NCBI GenBank assembly: GCA_031261715.1
Contig: JAISJB010000004.1
Coordinates: forward strand, 1-33,485
Source: Endomicrobium sp.
GTDB taxonomy: Bacteria; Elusimicrobiota; Endomicrobiia; Endomicrobiales; Endomicrobiaceae
Direction of reading: 5' to 3'
DNA length: 33,485 nt
A program made the translations under genes and the position numbers. The notes under the pieces are model-generated. The model saw only the letters and a program-made list of their open reading frames with translations, was not told the origin of the DNA and did no database searches. This document shows positions 18,135 to 26,028 of this stretch, one piece after another. The stretch's first letter is position 1. Each line of letters starts with the position of its first letter.

Positions 18135-19628
18135 TCACTTATTATTTTTTATTATCTTAATATAGTCTTTTACAATTTTAACATCATCAAAATATAATTT
18201 TTTATCTGCAATTATCTGATATTTTTCGTGCCCTTTACCAGCAATAAGAATGGTATCTCCTTTGTTAGCTATATTAATTGCTTGTCTTATTGCTGTAGCT
18301 CTATTTAATACAATTTTATAATTTTTTTTATTAATTTGTTTTATTCCTGTTATAATATCTGAAATTATTTGATATGGATCTTCAAATCTAGGATTATCAG
18401 ATGTGACAAATACGATATCACTGAAATTAACAGCTAATTGACCCATTATTGCTCTTTTTGTTTTATCTCTATTGCCACCACAACCAAAAACTGTTATTAA
18501 TCTATGGTAACTAATTTTGCGTATAGTTTGTAAAACATTTTTAAGAGCATCTATAGTATGTGCATAATCTATAATAATATAATATCCCAAATGTTTATTA
18601 TATATTTGTTCAAGTCGTCCTGGGATTCTTTTCAGTGTGCTCAAGCCTTTAATAGATGTCATAAGAGATACACCATTGCATATAGCAGCAATTAACGCAG
18701 CTACAGCATTGTATACATTATATAAACCTATTTGTTCTATGTATACTTTATGATAAAGAAAATTAAAACTAGTATAATTACGGTCTAACTTAATATTTGT
18801 TATTTTCCAATTGGTTATATTATTATTTAAAAGGGAATAAGATTGTACAACAGCATTTATTTTTAATTTTAATAATTTTTTTCCATAGTAGTCATCTACA
18901 TTAATTATAGCAAAACTTTTTTTCATTTTAGTGCTAAAAAGATCACGAAAAAGTATAGATTTAGCCTGAAAATAATTTTGCAAATTTTTGTGAAAATCTA
19001 AATGATCACTTGTTAAATTAGTAAAAATAGCTGTAGAAAAAGATATTCCATGAACTCTACCTATACTTAAAGCATGAGAAGATACTTCCATTATTAAGTG
19101 GCTAACTCCTGTATCTAACATTTCTCTCATAATTCTATAAATATCTAATGATTGAGGAGTTGTATTAATAGATTGAATAGCTTGATTATTATATCTATAA
19201 TTAATTGTTCCAATAACTCCACATTTAATACCACAATATTTAAATATACTCTCTAACATATATGTAATTGTAGTTTTTCCATTTGTGCCAGTTACTCCTA
19301 TAACAGTTAACATTTTGTCTGGATGCTTATAAAATTTAGCACTTAATCTTGACATAAACTTAATAATATCTTTTACCACAATATATATAATGTTAGTGTT
19401 TATAGTTACAGTGATATCACTGTCAGTAATAATTACACAAGCCCCTTTTAGAATAGCTTCATCTATATATTTTTTCCCGTCAGTACTACTGCCAGATATA
19501 GCAAAAAAAGCATAATAATTTTTTATCTTTCTAGAATCATAAGATAAACCTAGAACGTTAACATTAGTATTATTATTACCTAAAAGAATGATATCTTCTT
19601 CCCCAAGTAACATATCTTTTAGAAGCAT
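18135..19628 (-). CDS. murE: MurE, meso-diaminopimelate-adding ligase
   Basis: Adds the third residue of the peptidoglycan stem peptide. The N-domain has LGLSYDSRKIKNYYAFFAISG, the ATP loop is GVTGTNGKTTITYML, followed by NTTPQSLDIYRIM, EVSSHALSIGRVHG and TNLTSDHLDFHK. The C-domain has GRLEQI, YIIIDYAHTIDAL and VTSDNPRFEDP. DNPR is the motif of meso-DAP-specific MurE enzymes, whereas lysine-specific ones usually carry DDPN, so the wall is inferred to use meso-DAP. I chose the ATG at 19628 (MLLKDMLLGEED): GAGG lies 12 bases upstream. The frame also opens at a TTG at 19646, which would put that site inside the gene. The length is about 497 residues. Confidence 0.95.
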   Translation of the reverse strand: MLLKDMLLGEEDIILLGNNNTNVNVLGLSYDSRKIKNYYAFFAISGSSTDGKKYIDEAILKGACVIITDSDITVTINTNIIYIVVKDIIKFMSRLSAKFYKHPDKMLTVIGVTGTNGKTTITYMLESIFKYCGIKCGVIGTINYRYNNQAIQSINTTPQSLDIYRIMREMLDTGVSHLIMEVSSHALSIGRVHGISFSTAIFTNLTSDHLDFHKNLQNYFQAKSILFRDLFSTKMKKSFAIINVDDYYGKKLLKLKINAVVQSYSLLNNNITNWKITNIKLDRNYTSFNFLYHKVYIEQIGLYNVYNAVAALIAAICNGVSLMTSIKGLSTLKRIPGRLEQIYNKHLGYYIIIDYAHTIDALKNVLQTIRKISYHRLITVFGCGGNRDKTKRAIMGQLAVNFSDIVFVTSDNPRFEDPYQIISDIITGIKQINKKNYKIVLNRATAIRQAINIANKGDTILIAGKGHEKYQIIADKKLYFDDVKIVKDYIKIIKNNK

Positions 19629-19654
19629 ATAAATTAAGAACCTCAATTAGTTTT

Positions 19655-21346
19655 TTATATAAGAATGTTAAATTTATTTTCATCTTTTGCAATCTCTAAA
19701 TATTGCAGTACTTTTTCTGCTATTCTTGCAAATACAGGGGATGCAACTGAAGAGGCATAATAATTACCACAAGGTTCATCAATAATTACAAGTATTACAA
19801 GTTTAGGGTTCATAGCTGGAATGAGCCCACAAAATGATGCTGTATAAGCGGTTTTAGAATAACTTTTAGTTAAATGATCAATTTTTTGTGCTGTTCCAGT
19901 TTTTCCTCCCATACTATATCCATTAATTTTTCCACTATGCCCTGTACCAAAATCTACAGCATTTTTTAAAATACGTTTCATTACTTTAGCAGTATTAGCA
20001 GAAATAACTCTTCTAATTACTTGTTGTTTCAAATTAGTATTATCAATTTTTTTAATTAATAATGGTTTCATTAGCACACCGTCATTAGCAATAGTTGAAA
20101 AAGCACTTATTATTTGTATAGCCGTTACACCAATTCCTTGTCCAAAAGAAATTGTACATAACGATAAAGGATGTATTTTATTTATATTGCTTAACAATCC
20201 TTTTTCTTCTCCTGATAAATCTATTCCAGTTAAAGAATAAAAACCAAAATTTCTTATATATTTATAAAAATTTTTTGTTCCAATTTTCTGTGCAAGTTGT
20301 GACATAATAATATTTGAAGAATATTCTATAGCTTCACTTAATGATATAAATCTATTAACCTTTTTATGATTATCTTTTATTATGTGCCCAGCAAGTTTAT
20401 AACTAGAATTATTTAGATAGAAATTATCAGATAGTTGTACTAGCCCAGTATCTAAAGCTGTAGATACAGTCACTATTTTAAAAGTTGACCCTGGTTCATA
20501 TACATTACTTATAGCGGAATTTCTTAATGTATTAATATTATTAATTTTTTTGTTAGGATTAAAACTTGGTATAGAAACCATTGATAATATAGCTCCAGTT
20601 CTAGGATTTTGAATTATACATACAGCTTTCTTAGCTCTAAATTTAAGGATTGCTTTTTGTAATTCATGAGTTACTATTAATTGTATTGTAGCATCTATAT
20701 GAAGTGTAATATTATGTCCTTTCATTTTTGTTTTATCAATGTGTTTATCTTTTTGTATTATGTTTCCTCTTCCATCTCTTAGCATATGTACTTTAATACA
20801 ATTGCCACGTAAACATTTTTCACATATTCTTTCAATGCCTTCAAGTCCATGGCCATCAATATCAGTAATACCAATAATATTTGAACATAACTGGCCTAAT
20901 GGATATTTTCTAACATATGTGCTGTGAAAACCAATTCCATTTATTTTAGCTTTTTTAATGTTTCTAATTGTTTTCGAATCAACATTATATGCTATTGGAA
21001 CATAAGAAGTTCTTGTTATTTTCAATTTTTTTAAATGCGTATTGTTAAGTTGTATACCATTTTTACTAAGAATTTGTCTCATTTTACTTAAGTTATCCAT
21101 TCTATTTGGATCAATAAATACTGTATATTGTTTAACACTGAAGGCTAAAACTTTTCCTTTAGTATCAAGAATATCTCCTCTTTTAGAAAATTCTATATTT
21201 CTATAAGTAACCATTTTTTTAACTATTGCATTTAACTTATTATGTAGAAAAATTTGAATATAAATTAACCTTAACAATAACAATAAAAATAAAAATAACA
21301 AAGATATAATAACAATCAGAAATCTTTTTGTTTTAATAATATACAT
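19655..21346 (-). CDS. ftsI: FtsI (PBP3), septal peptidoglycan transpeptidase
   Basis: Class B penicillin-binding protein that crosslinks septal wall together with FtsW. It has a short basic N-terminus, one membrane helix at about residues 8-32, the pedestal domain beginning RGDILDTKGKVLA, and the transpeptidase domain. The active-site serine is in STFK at 287-290, the second motif SSN is at 343-345, and the third motif is GGKTGTAQK in the C-terminal part. The length of 563 residues is usual; no PASTA domains follow. It overlaps the ftsL stop by one base (TAATG). An inhibitory methyl or acyl modification cannot be judged from the sequence. Confidence 0.95.
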   Translation of the reverse strand: MYIIKTKRFLIVIISLLFLFLLLLLRLIYIQIFLHNKLNAIVKKMVTYRNIEFSKRGDILDTKGKVLAFSVKQYTVFIDPNRMDNLSKMRQILSKNGIQLNNTHLKKLKITRTSYVPIAYNVDSKTIRNIKKAKINGIGFHSTYVRKYPLGQLCSNIIGITDIDGHGLEGIERICEKCLRGNCIKVHMLRDGRGNIIQKDKHIDKTKMKGHNITLHIDATIQLIVTHELQKAILKFRAKKAVCIIQNPRTGAILSMVSIPSFNPNKKINNINTLRNSAISNVYEPGSTFKIVTVSTALDTGLVQLSDNFYLNNSSYKLAGHIIKDNHKKVNRFISLSEAIEYSSNIIMSQLAQKIGTKNFYKYIRNFGFYSLTGIDLSGEEKGLLSNINKIHPLSLCTISFGQGIGVTAIQIISAFSTIANDGVLMKPLLIKKIDNTNLKQQVIRRVISANTAKVMKRILKNAVDFGTGHSGKINGYSMGGKTGTAQKIDHLTKSYSKTAYTASFCGLIPAMNPKLVILVIIDEPCGNYYASSVASPVFARIAEKVLQYLEIAKDENKFNILI

Positions 21347-21612
21347 TAGTTAATATAAAATATAGAATTTTTATTTGGAAAAGCAAAATTTCTTTCTTTG
21401 GCTATTTGATATATTGTATCAATAGACAATATAGTATTAATTTTTAATTTTAAAATATCATTTTCTGCTAGTATTTGTTCATATATATTATTTAAATAAC
21501 TTATTTTATAAGCTAATCTTATTCCTATATTCTGTTGCCATACATAAATAAAAATACTTAACAAAATAAATAATTTACACTTATTGTTTTTCTGCAACTC
21601 GCATCCTAGCAC
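21346..21612 (-). CDS. ftsL: FtsL-like cell division protein
   Basis: 88 residues between rsmH and ftsI, the fixed place of ftsL. There is a short cytoplasmic start, one hydrophobic helix (KLFILLSIFIYVW), then a periplasmic coiled-coil-like segment (YLNNIYEQILAENDILKLKINTILS) and a short end (IAKERNFAFPNK) resembling the family's final region. FtsL with FtsB and FtsQ activates FtsWI. The primary sequence is poorly conserved, so the call rests on topology and position. The start at 21612 overlaps rsmH by 32 bases; no better start is visible. Confidence 0.8.
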   Translation of the reverse strand: MLGCELQKNNKCKLFILLSIFIYVWQQNIGIRLAYKISYLNNIYEQILAENDILKLKINTILSIDTIYQIAKERNFAFPNKNSIFYIN

Positions 21613-22468
21613 TGCGTACTCTAAAATTATTATTCAGTTCTTCTTTTGAAACTTTAATAACTTTTTTTGTTATTCTTTTATAAATGCCCTTAGAAATGTT
21701 ATTTTTAAAATTTAATTTAACTATTCTATCTTCTAAAGAATGAAAACTTATTATAACAAGTCGTCCTGTTCTAATTAAAATTTCAGGAGCAATAGATAAT
21801 AGATTTTGTAAATTATAAAGCTCATTATTTACAACTATTCTTAGTGCTTGAAATACTTTTGTAGCTGGATGTATTTTTATACCATTTATATGTTTTTTTG
21901 AATTACATATAATCCTTTGTAATTCATTAGCACTATTTATTATTTTTCGTTTTCTATAAATACAAATGGCATTAGCTATTTGTCTTGATTTATATTCTTC
22001 ACCATAACTATAAAAAATATTAGCTAAATCATTAGCATTAGTAGAATTAATAATTTTTTTGGCTGTAATTTGTAATCTATTATCCATTCTCATATCTAAT
22101 ACATGAGATTTAAAAGAAAATCCTCTACTTAGATCATTTAACTGTTGAGACGAAAGTCCTATATCAGCTAATATTCCATCTACTTTTTTGATATGTAAAT
22201 TAGATAGAATTTGTTTTATATTTTTGAAATTATCTCGTATAAATATAACTCTATCATTAAATTGCTTTTCATTAACTAATATATTAAATCTGTATAACGA
22301 TTGTTCATCAAAATCAATTGCTATTATCTTTATATTTTTAAATTTACTAAGTAAGTAAAATGTATGTCCTCCGTTACCAAAGGTACAATCAATATATACT
22401 CCATAAGTATTTTTAATTAAATACTGAGAAACTTCTAATAACATTGCAGGAATATGATCATAAAACAT
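21581..22468 (-). CDS. rsmH: RsmH, 16S rRNA m4C1402 methyltransferase
   Basis: MraW/RsmH SAM-dependent methyltransferase acting on C1402 of 16S rRNA in the P site. The start FYDHIPAMLLEVSQYL is the family N-terminus. The SAM-binding motif YIDCTFGNGGHTFYLL follows, then DGILADIGLSSQQLND and the family core GFSFKSHVLDMRMD, ILIRTGRLVIISFHSLEDRIVK and the C-terminal RVRSARMRVAEK. The length of 295 residues is slightly short of the usual 300-315. AAAGAG lies six bases before the ATG. It heads the dcw cluster directly after rnpB; mraZ, normally the first dcw gene, is absent. Confidence 0.96.
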   Translation of the reverse strand: MFYDHIPAMLLEVSQYLIKNTYGVYIDCTFGNGGHTFYLLSKFKNIKIIAIDFDEQSLYRFNILVNEKQFNDRVIFIRDNFKNIKQILSNLHIKKVDGILADIGLSSQQLNDLSRGFSFKSHVLDMRMDNRLQITAKKIINSTNANDLANIFYSYGEEYKSRQIANAICIYRKRKIINSANELQRIICNSKKHINGIKIHPATKVFQALRIVVNNELYNLQNLLSIAPEILIRTGRLVIISFHSLEDRIVKLNFKNNISKGIYKRITKKVIKVSKEELNNNFRVRSARMRVAEKQ

Positions 22469-22488
22469 AAAATACTCTTTTTACAAAT

Positions 22489-22830
22489 GAAGATGAACTA
22501 TACACCGAATTCTGTCTTTTAAATTATTTTAAAAGTGACAATCATTTCTCTATTGTTAAAATCACTTTTAACAATTAAGCAGCTATAAGAGCTTTGCTTT
22601 CCAGTAAGGATTTAGCCGTTTCACTATTTACATTTCTGTAAAAACTTATCCTTGATAAAAAAGGATATCTTTTTTTATTTCTAAAAAAGACGTCTCTGTT
22701 CGCACCTCTACTCTCACGAGCGATAGGAATTACCTACTACTGTTTTCTGAATAAAGTAAAACATTTTTATTCAGTTAAAGTTCGGACTTTCCTCTTTACA
22801 AATATGTAAAGCGATTGTCTGTTCATCTTC
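22489..22830 (-). ncRNA. rnpB: RNase P RNA (bacterial type A-like)
   Basis: Catalytic RNA of RNase P, which matures tRNA 5' ends; about 342 nucleotides. The ends form a perfect ten-base P1 helix: GAAGATGAAC at 22821-22830 and GTTCATCTTC at 22489-22498. P2 forms between GACAATC (22813-22819) and GATTGTC (22537-22543). The conserved core GAGGAAAGTCCG is followed by AA, and CCGAA (22781-22785) pairs with TTCGG (22505-22509), where E. coli has CCGGG with CCCGG. The AGACAGAA segment near the 3' end, GTAGGTAATTCCTA, GAACAGAGAC and AGTGAAACGG also fit the consensus. The outer helices are AT-rich and shortened. It lies 20 bases before rsmH and 39 after the zinc-ribbon gene. Confidence 0.93.
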
Positions 22831-22869
22831 ATTTGATTTATAATAACTATATTTTATATTATCTATAGT

Positions 22870-23577
22870 TTATTTAATTAATATTCTTGAACAATTATCA
22901 CAAAATATAAGTTCCTTATATTTATTTACTTGATTAATTAATTGTGGTCTCAAAATAAATCCACAACCACTGCAACTGTTTTCTTTAATATGACATATAC
23001 AATTGTTATAGTTATTATTATAAAGCTTATCATATTGTATAAGTAATTCTTTTTTAATCTGTAGCCTAATTTTTTCTTTAGTATCATATAATATTTTTAA
23101 TTCTTGTTTTAATTTGTTTATAACAAGTGTCATATTATTAATTTCACTATATATATTTTTAACATACTGTTTATATTTAGCTTCACAATTCATTAAAGTT
23201 TCATTGTTATCATCAATTTTATATATAAGTTCAATTACTTCATTTTCAATAAAATTCTTTTTTAATTTTAATTTATCTATTTCTATAAGCAAAGTTTTAT
23301 ACATCGCATTTGATTTTACATTATTTAATTCTGTTAAATATTTGTTAATTATATTTTCTATGTTACTAAGCTCAGACTCTTTAACATTTTTCTTTAATAT
23401 TAAATGACCAATAAATTTTCTTTTAATATTAAGATTTAATAACTCATTATTCACTGTTATTTTTTTTTCTTTAATACTAGTTAATTTATTATCTATTTTT
23501 TTGTTATAGCTATCTATTTTAATATCATAACATTGTAATTGATATAATAACTCTAATTCTTGTTTTAAGTTACTCAT
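22870..23577 (-). CDS. C4 zinc-ribbon coiled-coil protein (DUF164/CdsZ-like)
   Basis: About 235 residues. From residue 1 to about 190 there is a long Leu/Ile/Lys/Asn-rich helical region typical of antiparallel coiled coils (LKQELELLYQLQCYDIKID onward). The C-terminus has a four-cysteine zinc ribbon, CSGCGFILRPQ then FCDNCSRIL. This plan and the position just upstream of rnpB match the DUF164 / C4-type zinc-ribbon family, proposed in the literature to act in nucleic acid or secretion-related functions; its role here is unknown. I chose the internal ATG at 23577 (MSNLKQE), which starts the family-like segment. An in-frame ATG at 23613 adds twelve hydrophobic residues. Neither start has a clear Shine-Dalgarno. 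Confidence 0.8.
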   Translation of the reverse strand: MSNLKQELELLYQLQCYDIKIDSYNKKIDNKLTSIKEKKITVNNELLNLNIKRKFIGHLILKKNVKESELSNIENIINKYLTELNNVKSNAMYKTLLIEIDKLKLKKNFIENEVIELIYKIDDNNETLMNCEAKYKQYVKNIYSEINNMTLVINKLKQELKILYDTKEKIRLQIKKELLIQYDKLYNNNYNNCICHIKENSCSGCGFILRPQLINQVNKYKELIFCDNCSRILIK

Positions 23578-23678
23578 AATTTTAGTGGGTAGTAAGGAAA
23601 TGAAGTAAAACATGCAACTAACTTAATATGTAAAGTAAAGTAAAATTGAAGTAACTACCCTATAAATTTCTATTGATT

Positions 23679-23752
23679 TGGGCCTGGTAGGACTTGAACC
23701 TACGACCATTCGATTATGAGTCGAGTGCTCTAACCAACTGAGCTACAGGCCC
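23679..23752 (-). tRNA. tRNA with CAU anticodon, probably tRNA-Ile2
   Basis: Cloverleaf: acceptor GGGCCTG/CAGGCCC, D-stem GCTC/GAGC, anticodon loop CTCATAA giving CAT, T-stem GTAGG/CCTAC, discriminator A, no encoded CCA. The first anticodon-stem pair is a C-A mismatch (27-43). It is not the initiator, which is at 32430-32503. The body resembles bacterial tRNA-Ile, and the pairs C4-G69 and C5-G68 agree with known recognition features of TilS, which makes lysidine in tRNA-Ile2. Elongator tRNA-Met remains possible. It lies 13 bases after the uracil-DNA glycosylase gene. Confidence 0.9.
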
Positions 23753-23765
23753 ACTTATTATTTAT

Positions 23766-24452
23766 TTATAATAACAAATATTTTCTTATTTGTTTCATAT
23801 CAGACCAAACATATTTTTTTAAATTATTATTTCGCAATAATGCTGCTGGATGATAAGTAGGAATTACTATAATATCTTTATACTTCATAATACTTCCTCT
23901 TACTACACTAATATTTATATCTGTATTTAATAATCCTTTTGTTGCTGAACTACCTAAAGTTACAATAACTTTAGGCTTTATTATATCTATTTGTTGATTT
24001 AAATATTTCACACAATTTTTTATTTCATACAAAGTTGGAGCCCTATTATTATCACGTTTATTACAATTTACAATATTTTTCTTTGGATGACATTTAACTA
24101 TATTAGTAATATAAACCTCTTGTCTATTGTAATTAATTGAATTTATTATTTTGGTTAACAATTGTCCTGCTTTTCCTATAAATGGTTCTCCTTTATGATC
24201 TTCTTCATATCCTGGTGCTTCCCCTATTAACATTAATGATGCATTTACATTTCCTATTCCAAATACAACATTTATTCTTTTATTTCCTAATTGACAATTG
24301 TGGCACATATTTACTTGACATTTTAATTCATTAAGCAATTGTTCTTTATCTTTAACTACATAATCATTATATAGATCATACTCACCCCATTCTATATTAT
24401 CTTCTAGATTTGTTTTTATTAATTTAAGTATTTTAATATACTTATCATTCAT
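23766..24452 (-). CDS. Family 4 uracil-DNA glycosylase (iron-sulfur)
   Basis: Removes uracil from DNA. Residues 1 to about 45 form a variable N-terminus. The first cysteine pair is in CHNCQLG, followed by motif A GEAPGYEEDHKGEPFIGKAG, with the Glu-Asp typical of family 4. The third and fourth cluster cysteines are in NIVKCHPKKN and NCVKYL, and motif B is HPAALL near the C-terminus. The four cysteines fit the 4Fe-4S cluster of this family. Between the third and fourth cysteine there is an extra Asn/Lys-rich stretch with another cysteine (NIVNCNKRDNN). The length is 228 residues. The ATG lies two bases after the stop of the omega-like gene. Confidence 0.9.
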   Translation of the reverse strand: MNDKYIKILKLIKTNLEDNIEWGEYDLYNDYVVKDKEQLLNELKCQVNMCHNCQLGNKRINVVFGIGNVNASLMLIGEAPGYEEDHKGEPFIGKAGQLLTKIINSINYNRQEVYITNIVKCHPKKNIVNCNKRDNNRAPTLYEIKNCVKYLNQQIDIIKPKVIVTLGSSATKGLLNTDINISVVRGSIMKYKDIIVIPTYHPAALLRNNNLKKYVWSDMKQIRKYLLL

Positions 24453-24454
24453 AT

Positions 24455-24700
24455 TTATTTACTCTTAGTATCTTTTTTCTTCATTTTAATATTCAATTCT
24501 TTCAAATTATCTTTTGTTACAATTCCAAATAACACATCATATAACACTTTATTAATTATTTCAACTTGTGTTAAATTTTTATAACTGTCACTTTTCTTAA
24601 GTATATCAACCCAATCTAAAGCTAATTGTATCATTTCATATTTACCAATACTAGATCTGGAAATATTAAAATCTAATGTATATTTATTACATAATTTCAT
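24455..24700 (-). CDS. Small protein after gmk, possible RNA polymerase omega subunit
   Basis: 81 residues. KYEMIQLALDWVDIL followed by LTQVEIINKVLYDVLFGIVT has the spacing of the omega fold (NRYELVLLAAKRAR..., then ...ALxEIAxGKI). The position directly after gmk is the common place for rpoZ. Sequence similarity is weak, and the usual basic motif after the first helix is not seen, so I give no symbol. The start is fixed by GAGGAG at 24708-24713, seven bases before the ATG at 24700. In-frame ATGs at 24715 and 24736 lie over or upstream of that site. The C-terminus is Lys-rich (KMKKKDTKSK). It may promote RNA polymerase assembly. Confidence 0.6.
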   Translation of the reverse strand: MKLCNKYTLDFNISRSSIGKYEMIQLALDWVDILKKSDSYKNLTQVEIINKVLYDVLFGIVTKDNLKELNIKMKKKDTKSK

Positions 24701-24707
24701 AAAATTA

Positions 24708-24713
24708 CTCCTC
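24708..24713 (-). promoter_or_regulatory. Shine-Dalgarno fixing the omega-like gene start
   Basis: GAGGAG on the minus strand is seven bases before the ATG at 24698-24700, near-ideal spacing. It rules against the two upstream in-frame ATGs, one of which overlaps the site itself. Confidence 0.75.
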
Positions 24714-24728
24714 ATATTATAATCGTAG

Positions 24729-25349
24729 CTAGTCAAAAAATAGTTTATTATTTGTAATTTTATAATTTAAAGATTCTATTATAATTTCTACTGCTTTTAC
24801 TGCATCATTTAATTTATTATGATTATTTATTACTAAATAATCATAATAATTTATAAATTTTAATTCTTGTTTTGCATTTTCTAAACGTTCATTAATTATT
24901 TCTATACTATCTTGTTGTCTTAAAATTAATCTATTATAAAGACTTTTTAAATTAGGAGTCATAATAAATATCATACATGTTTCAGGATATAAATGTTTTA
25001 TTTGTATAGCTCCTTGCACATCAATTTCTAAAATTACTTTTTGTGTTGAATTCAATGTATCATGTAATAATTTTTTTGATGTACCATAATAATTGTTATG
25101 AACCATAGCCCATTCTGCAAACATTTTATTGTCAATCATTTTTTTGAATACATTTTTTGTTATAAAAAAGTAATTTTGACCATCTATTTCTCCTGATCTA
25201 GGTTTTCTAGTTGTATAAGATACTAAAGAACTAATATCTGACTTGTTTTTTCCATTGATTACTCTTTTCAGTATACTAGATTTTCCAGCACCAGATGGCG
25301 CTGACATTACAATAATTTTACCAGTTGCTAAATTACTTGTTATAATCAT
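24729..25349 (-). CDS. gmk: Guanylate kinase
   Basis: Phosphorylates GMP to GDP with ATP. The P-loop is MSAPSGAGKSSILKR near residue 15. The GMP-binding block is SYTTRKPRSGEIDGQNYFF, then EWAMVHNNYYGTSKK, and ILEIDVQGAIQIK holds the Walker B-like segment. The lid region has RQQDSIEIINERL. The length of 206 residues is normal. The frame stays open upstream to 25382, but that part lies in tRNA-Pro, so I start at the ATG at 25349. That leaves only six bases after the tRNA 3' end and no Shine-Dalgarno. A later ATG at 25307 would remove the first beta strand. Its end overlaps the longest frame of the omega-like gene. Confidence 0.95.
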   Translation of the reverse strand: MIITSNLATGKIIVMSAPSGAGKSSILKRVINGKNKSDISSLVSYTTRKPRSGEIDGQNYFFITKNVFKKMIDNKMFAEWAMVHNNYYGTSKKLLHDTLNSTQKVILEIDVQGAIQIKHLYPETCMIFIMTPNLKSLYNRLILRQQDSIEIINERLENAKQELKFINYYDYLVINNHNKLNDAVKAVEIIIESLNYKITNNKLFFD

Positions 25350-25355
25350 AAAAAG

Positions 25356-25430
25356 TCGGGAAGGCGGGATTTGAACCCACAATCTCCTGCTCCCAAAGCA
25401 GGCGCGATAGCCAAATTACGCTACTTCCCG
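25356..25430 (-). tRNA. tRNA-Pro (TGG)
   Basis: Acceptor CGGGAAG/CTTCCCG, D-arm GCGT...TCGC, anticodon stem CCTGC/GCAGG with loop TTTGGGA giving TGG, T-stem GTGGG/CCCGC (one wobble), discriminator A, no encoded CCA. The C1-G72 end is usual for bacterial tRNA-Pro. It is wedged between rdgB (stop one base upstream) and gmk (ATG six bases downstream). Confidence 0.96.
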
Positions 25431-25431
25431 T

Positions 25432-26028
25432 TTATATTTTCAATATATTATTCTTAATAAACTTTTTAGTTTTCTTGAGTGCCTTTGCTCTATGACTAAT
25501 TAAATTTTTCGTTGTAGGACTAAGTTCAGCTAAAGTTTTTCCATAATTTGGTAAATAAAATACTGAATCATAACCAAATCCATTAATTCCCTTCATCATA
25601 TTAGATATCTTACCAAATATTTTGCCAAATACTAATGTTATTTGTCCATATGGGTTTGCAATTGCTATTACTGTTTTAAATGTTGCTTCTCTATTTTTTT
25701 TATATTTTAATAATCTAAGTAATTTTTTATTATTATCATTATATGAACATTTTTGTCCAGCAAATCTAGCAGAATGCACTCCAGGTAAACCATTTAAACA
25801 ATTAACTTCCAACCCTGAATCATCTGCTAAAACCCATTGCCTTAAAAATATGGCTGCTCCTTTAGCTTTTTTTATAGCATTTTCTTCAAGCGTTTTCCCA
25901 TCTTCAACAATTATTGGACAATTAGGAAAGCAAGTAATTGGTATTATTTTAATATTAAAATTTAATATTGATACAATTTCTTTTAATTTATCATTATTAT
26001 TAGTAGCAATAATTAATTCCTGTATCAT
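25432..26028 (-). CDS. rdgB: RdgB/HAM1 XTP/dITP pyrophosphatase
   Basis: House-cleaning enzyme that hydrolyses deaminated purine triphosphates (dITP, XTP) before they enter nucleic acids. Family motifs in order are IIATNNNDKLKEI at the N-terminus, EDGKTLEENAIKKA, VLADDSGLEVNCLNGLPGVHSARFAG, GINGFGYDSVFYLP and a C-terminal TLAELS...ISHRAKAL. The length of 198 residues is normal. The ATG overlaps the valS stop by four bases. The TAA stop is one base from the first nucleotide of tRNA-Pro, so 5' processing of that tRNA would cut almost at the stop codon. Confidence 0.95.
   Translation of the reverse strand: MIQELIIATNNNDKLKEIVSILNFNIKIIPITCFPNCPIIVEDGKTLEENAIKKAKGAAIFLRQWVLADDSGLEVNCLNGLPGVHSARFAGQKCSYNDNNKKLLRLLKYKKNREATFKTVIAIANPYGQITLVFGKIFGKISNMMKGINGFGYDSVFYLPNYGKTLAELSPTTKNLISHRAKALKKTKKFIKNNILKI

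Noticed and set aside
22831-22869. A separate rnpB promoter in the gap after the zinc-ribbon gene
   Set aside because: TATTAT lies near the expected -10, but there is no -35 like sequence at the right distance and the gap is almost pure A and T, so chance cannot be excluded.
25350-25382. Longer gmk start inside tRNA-Pro
   Set aside because: The extra residues are a translation of the tRNA gene, which folds into a complete cloverleaf.
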